Assembly (NCBI RefSeq): GCF_014252955.1
Contig: NZ_JACMIA010000003.1
Span: 62,001 to 126,000 of the forward strand
Direction: 5' to 3'
DNA length: 64,000 bases
Source of the DNA: Stappia sp. 28M-7
GTDB taxonomy: Bacteria > Pseudomonadota > Alphaproteobacteria > Rhizobiales > Stappiaceae
The notes beneath the pieces are model-generated. The model made no database searches, was not told the origin of the DNA, and saw only the letters and a list, made by a program, of their open reading frames with translations. Each line of letters starts with the position of its first letter. Positions within the stretch are counted from its first letter, which is position 1. Below, in pieces: positions 58,802-64,000 of the stretch. Made by a program: the position numbers and the translations under genes.

Positions 58802-59718
58802 CGGACACAGCGCTTTCCCCGCCCTCCCGCTCGCCTTTCGCCGGCCTGATGCAGGGCACGGCAGGGCCGGTGCTGGTGGTCATCGCGGCGATCATCGCCG
58901 TCTGGTACCTGGCGGCGGTGCTGCTCAACACGCCGTTCCAGCGCGACACGTACAAGCGCGGCGGAGTGGAGGATGCGCCGCTGGCGCAGCTCGTCGCCGA
59001 CACGCTGTCGCAGGACCGGCCCGTCCTGCCCGCCCCGCACCAGGTGGCGGTCGAGCTGTGGGACACCACCGCCAACAAGGCGGTGACCTCCAAGCGCAGC
59101 CTCGTCTATCACGGCGGCATCACCCTCTCCTCGACCCTGCTCGGTTTCGTGCTCGGCACCGCCCTCGGCATCGGCCTGGCGATCCTGGTCGTGCACAGCC
59201 GGGTTCTCGACAAGAGCCTGATGCCCTGGGTGATCTCCTCGCAGACGATCCCGATCCTTGCCATCGCGCCGATGATCATCGTGGTGCTGAACGCCATCGG
59301 CATTTCCGGCCTGCTGCCCAAGGCGATGATCTCGACCTATCTTTCCTTCTTTCCGGTGACGGTCGGCATGGTGAAGGGCCTGCGCTCGCCCGAAGCGATC
59401 CAGATGGACCTGATGAAGACCTATTCGGCCTCGTCCGCGCAGGCGCTGTGGAAGCTGCGCCTGCCCTCCGCCATGCCCTATCTCTTCGCCTCCATGAAGG
59501 TGGGCGTCGCCGCGAGCCTTGTCGGCGCCATCGTCGGCGAGCTGCCGACCGGCGCGGTCGCCGGGCTCGGCGCGCGCCTGCTGTCGGGCTCCTATTACGG
59601 GCAGACGGTGCAGATCTGGTCGGCGCTGATCGCCGCAGCCGTGCTGGCGGCGGCGCTGGTCGCGCTGATCGGCATGACCGAGCGGCTGGTGCTGAAGCGC
59701 ATGGGGATGCGGCCATGA
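58798..59718 (+). CDS. ABC transporter permease (1)
   Basis: The 306-residue permease has an N-terminal membrane segment, a long periplasmic loop, and the BPD_transp_1 domain with GITLSSTLLGFVLGTALGIGLAILV, WVISSQTIPILAIAPMIIVVLNAIGIS and the ATPase-contact EAA loop near QALWKLRLPSAMPYLFASMKVGVAASLVGAIVGEL. It resembles SsuC/ThiX-type importers. The stop overlaps the second permease's ATG. Having two distinct permease genes implies a heterodimeric channel. Confidence 0.92.
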   Translation: MTDTALSPPSRSPFAGLMQGTAGPVLVVIAAIIAVWYLAAVLLNTPFQRDTYKRGGVEDAPLAQLVADTLSQDRPVLPAPHQVAVELWDTTANKAVTSKRSLVYHGGITLSSTLLGFVLGTALGIGLAILVVHSRVLDKSLMPWVISSQTIPILAIAPMIIVVLNAIGISGLLPKAMISTYLSFFPVTVGMVKGLRSPEAIQMDLMKTYSASSAQALWKLRLPSAMPYLFASMKVGVAASLVGAIVGELPTGAVAGLGARLLSGSYYGQTVQIWSALIAAAVLAAALVALIGMTERLVLKRMGMRP

Positions 59719-60893
59719 GCGCGCGGCATCCCTCTCTCGGCCTGCAGCTGGCGGAGCGTCCCCGGCTCGGTCCGGTGAAGGCGCTGCTGTCGGCGCTGGC
59801 GCTAGTCGTTGCCGTGGTCGCGACCATGCTGCCGGTGATCACCTCCGACACGATGCAGCTGGGACTGTTCAGCCATCCGCTGCTGGCGATCTCCGCCCTG
59901 GCCGGCGTCATCGTGCTCGCGCCCTATCTGCTGCGCTTCCTGCAAGGCCCGCTGGCGACGGCGGGGCTGGTCGCCGTGTCCTATGCGATGGCCTTCGCGC
60001 TGATCGGAATCATCGGCAGGCATCCCGGGCAGGCGGCATCGGGCTTTTGGGCCTATGTCTTCGTCGCCTGGGCGCTGGCCTGGCTGTCGGTGGAGGAAAT
60101 GGCGGGGCTGACCCCGCGCGGGGCCGTGTGGAAGCGGCTGCTGGCGCTCGCCATCCCGCTGACCTTCGGTGCCTGGCTGCTGATCCTGTGGCAGGTCCTG
60201 GTCGTCGGTTTCGCCGTGCCCAAGGTGCTGCTGCCGCCGCCCTCGGACATCTGGGCGCGACTGCTGACCTCGCCGGCCGTGCTGTGGGCGGACTTCCGCC
60301 AAACCTTCCTGAAGGGCGTGCTGGTCGGCTACGCCATCGGCTGCGGGTCCGGCTTCCTCGTCGCCATCCTGGTCGACCGGGTGCCGTTCCTGCGGCGCGG
60401 GCTGCTGCCGGTGGGCAACCTGGTCTCGGCCCTGCCGATCATCGGCGTCGCGCCGATCATGGTCATGTGGTTCGGCTTCGACTGGCCGTCCAAGGCGGCG
60501 GTCGTGGTGATCATGACCTTCTTTCCGATGCTGGTGAACACGGTGACGGGCCTTGCCGCCGCCGACCGGATGCAGCTCGATCTCATGCACACTTACGCGG
60601 CAAACTACCCGCAGACGCTGCTCAAGATGCGTCTGCCGATGGCCATGCCGTTCGTTTTCAATGCCTTGAAAATCAACTCGACGCTTGCGCTCATCGGGGC
60701 CATTGTTGCCGAATTCTTCGGCACGCCGATCGTCGGCATGGGCTTCCGCATCTCCACCGAGGTGGGACGGATGAACATCGACATGGTCTGGGCCTCGATT
60801 GCCATCGCCGCACTCGCCGGGTCGCTATTCTACGGTTTGGTGACCCTCGTCGAACGGGCGGTCACATTCTGGCATCCGTCAGTCCGGGGATAA
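59715..60893 (+). CDS. ABC transporter permease (2)
   Basis: The 392-residue permease is longer than the first because of about 130 extra N-terminal residues with four hydrophobic segments. The BPD_transp_1 domain follows (TFLKGVLVGYAIGCGSGFLVAILVDRVPFLRRG, LPIIGVAPIMVMWFGFDWPSK, EAA loop at TLLKMRLPMAMPFVFNALKINSTLALIGAIVAEF). It begins ATGA-coupled to permease 1 and is followed by the binding-protein gene 34 bp on. The extra segments are unusual for the family. Confidence 0.92.
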   Translation: MSARHPSLGLQLAERPRLGPVKALLSALALVVAVVATMLPVITSDTMQLGLFSHPLLAISALAGVIVLAPYLLRFLQGPLATAGLVAVSYAMAFALIGIIGRHPGQAASGFWAYVFVAWALAWLSVEEMAGLTPRGAVWKRLLALAIPLTFGAWLLILWQVLVVGFAVPKVLLPPPSDIWARLLTSPAVLWADFRQTFLKGVLVGYAIGCGSGFLVAILVDRVPFLRRGLLPVGNLVSALPIIGVAPIMVMWFGFDWPSKAAVVVIMTFFPMLVNTVTGLAAADRMQLDLMHTYAANYPQTLLKMRLPMAMPFVFNALKINSTLALIGAIVAEFFGTPIVGMGFRISTEVGRMNIDMVWASIAIAALAGSLFYGLVTLVERAVTFWHPSVRG

Positions 60894-60927
60894 CGGGCGA
60901 CGGCTGCCCCACCAGAGGGAGCAGGAA

Positions 60928-61905
60928 ATGAAGAGGACTTTGCTAGCCGCCGCCGCGCTTGCCTTCGCATTCGGTCCCGCGCAGGCAGCCGACGACATCA
61001 CGCTGCAGCTCAAATGGGTCACGCAGGGCCAGTTTGCCGGCTATTACGTGGCCAAGGACAAGGGCTTTTACGAGGAAGAGGGCCTCAACGTCACGATCAA
61101 GCCGGGCGGACCGGACATCGCCCCGCCGCAGGTCATTGCCGGTGGCGGCGCGGACGTGATCATCGACTGGATGCCGGCGGCGCTTGCCAGCCGCGAACGC
61201 GGCGTGCCCCTGGTCAACATCGCCCAGCCCTTCAAGAAGTCGGGCATGATGCTGGTCTGCCTGAAGGAAACCGGCATCACCAAGCCGGAGGACTTCCGCG
61301 GCCGCACGCTCGGCGTCTGGTTCTTCGGCAACGAGTATCCGTTCCTGTCGTGGATGAGCAAGCTGGGCATTCCGACCGAGGGCGGCGCGGACGGCGTCAC
61401 CGTGCTGAAGCAGGGCTTCAACGTCGATCCGCTGCTGCAGAAGCAGGCCGACTGCATCTCCACCATGACCTACAACGAATACTGGCAGGTCATCGACGCC
61501 GGCATTCCGGAGAGCGATCTCGTCATCTTCAAGTATGAGGACCAGGGCGTCGCGACGCTGGAGGACGGGCTCTACGTGATGGAGGAGAACCTCAAGGATC
61601 CGGCCTTCGTCGACAAGATGGCGCGCTTCGTCCGCGCCACGATGAAGGGCTGGGAGTATTCCCGCGACAACCCGGACGAGGCCGCGGACATCGTGCTTGA
61701 GAACGATGCCACCGGCGCACAGACCGAGAAGCACCAGAAGCGCATGGTCCGCGAGGTCAACAAGCTGACGGAAGGCTCCGACGGCCGGCTGGACATGGAA
61801 GACTACCAGCGCACGGTCAACACGCTGCTGAGCGGTGGATCCGACCCGGTGATCAGCAAGGAGCCCGCCGGCGCCACCTCCACGGCGGTGACCGACAAGC
61901 TCTGA
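60928..61905 (+). CDS. NMT1/THI5-like substrate-binding protein
   Basis: The 325-residue protein has a clear signal peptide (KRTLLAAAALAFAFGPAQA) and the NMT1/THI5 fold: ITLQLKWVTQGQFAGYYVAKDKGFYEEEGLNVTIKPGGPDIAPPQVIAGGGADVIIDW. This family includes binders of thiamine pyrimidine precursors (ThiY) and pyrimidine-like compounds, which suits its place after the catabolic enzymes. Transport of uracil, thymine, a dihydropyrimidine or a carbamoyl compound is inferred, not shown. It ends the operon, with a strong terminator 26 bp on. Confidence 0.92.
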   Translation: MKRTLLAAAALAFAFGPAQAADDITLQLKWVTQGQFAGYYVAKDKGFYEEEGLNVTIKPGGPDIAPPQVIAGGGADVIIDWMPAALASRERGVPLVNIAQPFKKSGMMLVCLKETGITKPEDFRGRTLGVWFFGNEYPFLSWMSKLGIPTEGGADGVTVLKQGFNVDPLLQKQADCISTMTYNEYWQVIDAGIPESDLVIFKYEDQGVATLEDGLYVMEENLKDPAFVDKMARFVRATMKGWEYSRDNPDEAADIVLENDATGAQTEKHQKRMVREVNKLTEGSDGRLDMEDYQRTVNTLLSGGSDPVISKEPAGATSTAVTDKL

Positions 61906-61931
61906 TCCGCGTTCACGCAGGACAAGACGAA

Positions 61932-61963
61932 AAGACCGCCGGACGGGCCCGTCCGGCGGTCTT
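61932..61963. terminator. terminator after the pyrimidine transporter operon
   Basis: A perfect 16-bp inverted repeat (AAGACCGCCGGACGGG and its complement) ends in CTTCTCC, 26 bp past the binding-protein stop. Flanking A/T bases on both sides make it usable for the convergent glpD as well. It is the strongest terminator in the window. Confidence 0.8.
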
Positions 61964-62008
61964 CTCCGTTGGATCGCGTCCCGGTCTCATGGCGAGGCCG
62001 GGCATCGT

Positions 62009-63562
62009 TCAGGTGGTCTGATCGGCGGCACTCGGCGCGGCGGCGCCAAGGCGCTCGCTCATCCAGGCCGAAAGCGTCTCGGCCTGCTGTTCCGTGACGC
62101 GCAGGCCCAGCTTGCTGCGGCGCCACAGCACGTCATCCGCGTGCCGGGCCCATTCGTGGTCCATCAGATACGCGACTTCCCGGCCGTACAGGTCGGCACC
62201 GAAATGCGGTCCCAGATCGTCGAGGGAAGAGGCGCCGGCCAGCAAGTCGCGGGTGCGGGTGCCATAGCTGCGGGCCAGCCGCGCGACGTGCGGGCGCGGC
62301 AGGAAGGGGAACTCCCGCGCGAGCGCGGCTTCCAGATCGGTAAGGCCCGTGGTCGGGAAGTCGCCGCCGGGCAGCAACGCGCGCGCAGTCCATTCCGGCC
62401 CCTTGGCGCCGAGGGCCTTCTCGACCATCTCCAGGACGGACAGGGCAAGGCGGCGATAGGTGGTGATCTTGCCGCCGAAGATGTTGATCATCGGCGCCTG
62501 GCCGCTCGTGCCGTTGCCGTCGAGCTTCAGCACGTAGTCGCGGGTCGCTTCCTGCGCCTTGGAGGCGCCGTCGTCGAACAGCGGCCGCACGCCGGAATAG
62601 GTCCACACCACGTCCTCGCGGAGGATCGGCTTGCGGAAATATTCGCTCGCCGCCTGGGTCAGGTAGACGATCTCCTCCTCGCTCGCCGCCACGTTCGCCG
62701 GATCGCCGTCATAGTCGCGGTCGGTCGTGCCGATCAGGGTGAAGTCCTGCTCGTAGGGAATGGCGAAGACGATACGCCCGTCGCCGTTCTGGAAGATGTA
62801 GGCCCGGTCGTGGTCGAAGAGCTTGCGCACGACGATGTGGCTGCCCTGCACCAGCCGGACATTGTGGGTGTCGTTGCGCTTCAAGGCGCCCTTCAGCACC
62901 CGGTCGACCCAGGGGCCGGCGGCATTGACCACCAGCCGGGCGGTGACGCTGCGCGTTGCCCCGCCCTCGCGCGCCTGCAGCGTGGCGCGCCAGACATCGC
63001 CCTCGCGCTCCAGGCCGACGACCTGCGTGCCGGTGTTGATCTCCGCTCCCCGGTCCGCCGCATCGCGGGCGTTCAGCACGACCAACCGGGCATCGTCCAC
63101 CCAGCAGTCGGAATATTCGAAGCCGGTGGTGAACCCGTCCTTCAGCGGCTTGCCGGTCGGATCGGTCGCAAGGTTCAGCGTCCGCGTGCCCGGCAGCAGC
63201 TTGCGGCCGCCGAGATTGTCGTAGAGGAACAGGCCGAGGCGCAGCATCCAGCGCGGGCGCAGGCCCTTTTGGTGCGGCAGCACGAAGCGCAGCGGACGGA
63301 TGATGTGCGGGGCGTTGGCCCACAGCAGCTCGCGCTCGCTCAAGGCCTCGCGCACCAGGCGGAACTCGTAATGCTCCAGATAGCGCAGCCCGCCATGGAT
63401 CAGCTTGGTCGACCAGGACGAGGTGCCGCTGGCCAGATCGTTCATCTCGGCCAGGCAGACGGAATAGCCCCGCCCGACCGCGTCGCGGGCGATGCCGCAC
63501 CCGTTGATGCCGCCGCCGACGACGAGAAGGTCGTAGTCGGCTGCCTGCGTTGCTGCACTCAT
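62009..63562 (-). CDS. glpD: glycerol-3-phosphate dehydrogenase (FAD, respiratory)
   Basis: The 517-residue membrane-associated flavoenzyme oxidises glycerol-3-phosphate to dihydroxyacetone phosphate and passes electrons to quinone. It has the FAD motif DLLVVGGGINGCGIARDAVGRG, the LASGTSSWSTKLIHGGLRYLEHYEFRLVREAL block, VVNAAGPWVD and GGKITTYRRLA. Its ATG overlaps the glpR stop as ATGA, so the two are coupled. Glycerol uptake and kinase genes are not in the window. Confidence 0.96.
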   Translation of the reverse strand: MSAATQAADYDLLVVGGGINGCGIARDAVGRGYSVCLAEMNDLASGTSSWSTKLIHGGLRYLEHYEFRLVREALSERELLWANAPHIIRPLRFVLPHQKGLRPRWMLRLGLFLYDNLGGRKLLPGTRTLNLATDPTGKPLKDGFTTGFEYSDCWVDDARLVVLNARDAADRGAEINTGTQVVGLEREGDVWRATLQAREGGATRSVTARLVVNAAGPWVDRVLKGALKRNDTHNVRLVQGSHIVVRKLFDHDRAYIFQNGDGRIVFAIPYEQDFTLIGTTDRDYDGDPANVAASEEEIVYLTQAASEYFRKPILREDVVWTYSGVRPLFDDGASKAQEATRDYVLKLDGNGTSGQAPMINIFGGKITTYRRLALSVLEMVEKALGAKGPEWTARALLPGGDFPTTGLTDLEAALAREFPFLPRPHVARLARSYGTRTRDLLAGASSLDDLGPHFGADLYGREVAYLMDHEWARHADDVLWRRSKLGLRVTEQQAETLSAWMSERLGAAAPSAADQTT

Positions 63563-64000
63563 TTGCCCTGGGCTCCCCGGCCGTCTTCGCGCTCCGTGTC
63601 CGGACGATCGGTGTCCCCGTCGCCGGCGATCTCGATGCGCACGCCATGCTCCCGGCAGATCTCGACCAGGGGCTCGGGAGGGGCCTTGTCTGTGACGAAG
63701 ATGTCGATCTGGGAGATATGGGCGATGCGCACCGGGGCGCTGCGTTCGAATTTCATGCTGTCGGCGACGAGGATGGTCTGCCGCGCATGCGTGATGATCT
63801 CGCGGGCGACGCGCACCTCGCGGAAGTCGTAGTCGAAGATGGTTCCGTCCGGATCGATGGCCGAGGCGCCGATCAGCGCATAATCGACCTTGAACTGGCG
63901 GATGAACTCGGCCGCCGCCTCGCCGACGATGCCGCCGTCGGAGGCGCGGACCTGGCCGCCGGCGATGATCACCTCCACGGCCGGAGCCGCGCGCAGGATG
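63559..64000 (-). CDS. glpR: DeoR-family regulator, GlpR type (partial, N-terminus beyond window)
   Basis: The frame is open to the window edge, so only the C-terminal 147 residues are seen and the helix-turn-helix is missing. The DeoR sugar-phosphate sensor fold is clear: EVIIAGGQVRASDGGIVGEAAAEFIRQFKVDYALIGASAIDPDGTIFDYDFREVRVAREII, then ILVADSMKFERSAPVRIAHISQIDIFVTDK. Adjacency and overlap with glpD make it the glycerol-3-phosphate-responsive repressor of the glp genes. Upstream residues continue across the window edge. Confidence 0.88.
   Translation of the reverse strand, partial: ILRAAPAVEVIIAGGQVRASDGGIVGEAAAEFIRQFKVDYALIGASAIDPDGTIFDYDFREVRVAREIITHARQTILVADSMKFERSAPVRIAHISQIDIFVTDKAPPEPLVEICREHGVRIEIAGDGDTDRPDTEREDGRGAQGK

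Overview
The window is a stretch of GC-rich chromosome from an alphaproteobacterium, most likely a member of the Hyphomicrobiales. That placement rests on gene content and order: rph divergent from hrcA, coaBC followed by dut, an OlsB-type ornithine acyltransferase, a PhaZ depolymerase carrying a helix-hairpin-helix tail, a PobR/PobA pair and RutR-type pyrimidine control. A Stappia/Labrenzia-like genome would fit, but this is an inference from gene content, not from a marker gene. No rRNA, tRNA, CRISPR array, integrase or transposase was seen. Coding density is high, and gene ends often touch or overlap.

Positions 1-12000 hold a partial DedA membrane protein, a two-domain PPK2 protein (polyphosphate:AMP phosphotransferase type), the divergent pobR/pobA pair for 4-hydroxybenzoate, a second PPK2 kinase behind an FNR-like box, a CodA-type deaminase, a cytochrome P450 paired with a LpxL-like acyltransferase, and a TRAP dctQM pair without a binding protein. 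Positions 12000-24900 hold a phosphonate monoester hydrolase/sulfatase, nagA with an N-acetylglucosamine kinase, phaZ, the hemW-rdgB-rph operon, and divergent hrcA followed by moeB-like, ygjP-like and bcr-like genes. Positions 24900-43400 are mostly housekeeping: PBP1A, DUF1330 and GNAT proteins, olsB, a hybrid histidine kinase, an LLM oxidoreductase, comM, cysK, dut, coaBC, a PBP-activator-like lipoprotein, rsmI, a 57-residue membrane protein, yraN, gshB and a fused MFS/spermidine synthase-like protein.

The most coherent system is a reductive pyrimidine catabolism locus at 43.4-62.0 kb. preT-preA (dihydropyrimidine dehydrogenase) is followed by an EamA transporter. Two tandem RutR-family regulators lie divergent from a long operon: mmsA, an N-carbamoyl-beta-alanine amidohydrolase-type enzyme, dihydropyrimidinase, and an ABC transporter (ATPase, two permeases, NMT1/THI5-like binding protein). 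Three small membrane proteins of unknown function are translationally coupled into the transporter genes. Three near-consensus RutR palindromes (TTGACC-N4-GGTCAA) lie upstream of preT and between the regulators and mmsA. Together the enzymes would convert uracil or thymine to beta-alanine-type products, with MmsA taking the resulting semialdehyde to an acyl-CoA; the aminotransferase step is not in the window. CodA at 6 kb could feed uracil into the route.

This operon is interrupted at 53.7-54.66 kb by an AT-rich, unrecognised open frame and a GIY-YIG endonuclease gene flanked by two copies of a palindromic repeat module. That insertion is the clearest sign of mobility in the window. The right end holds the glpR-glpD pair, with glpR truncated by the window edge.
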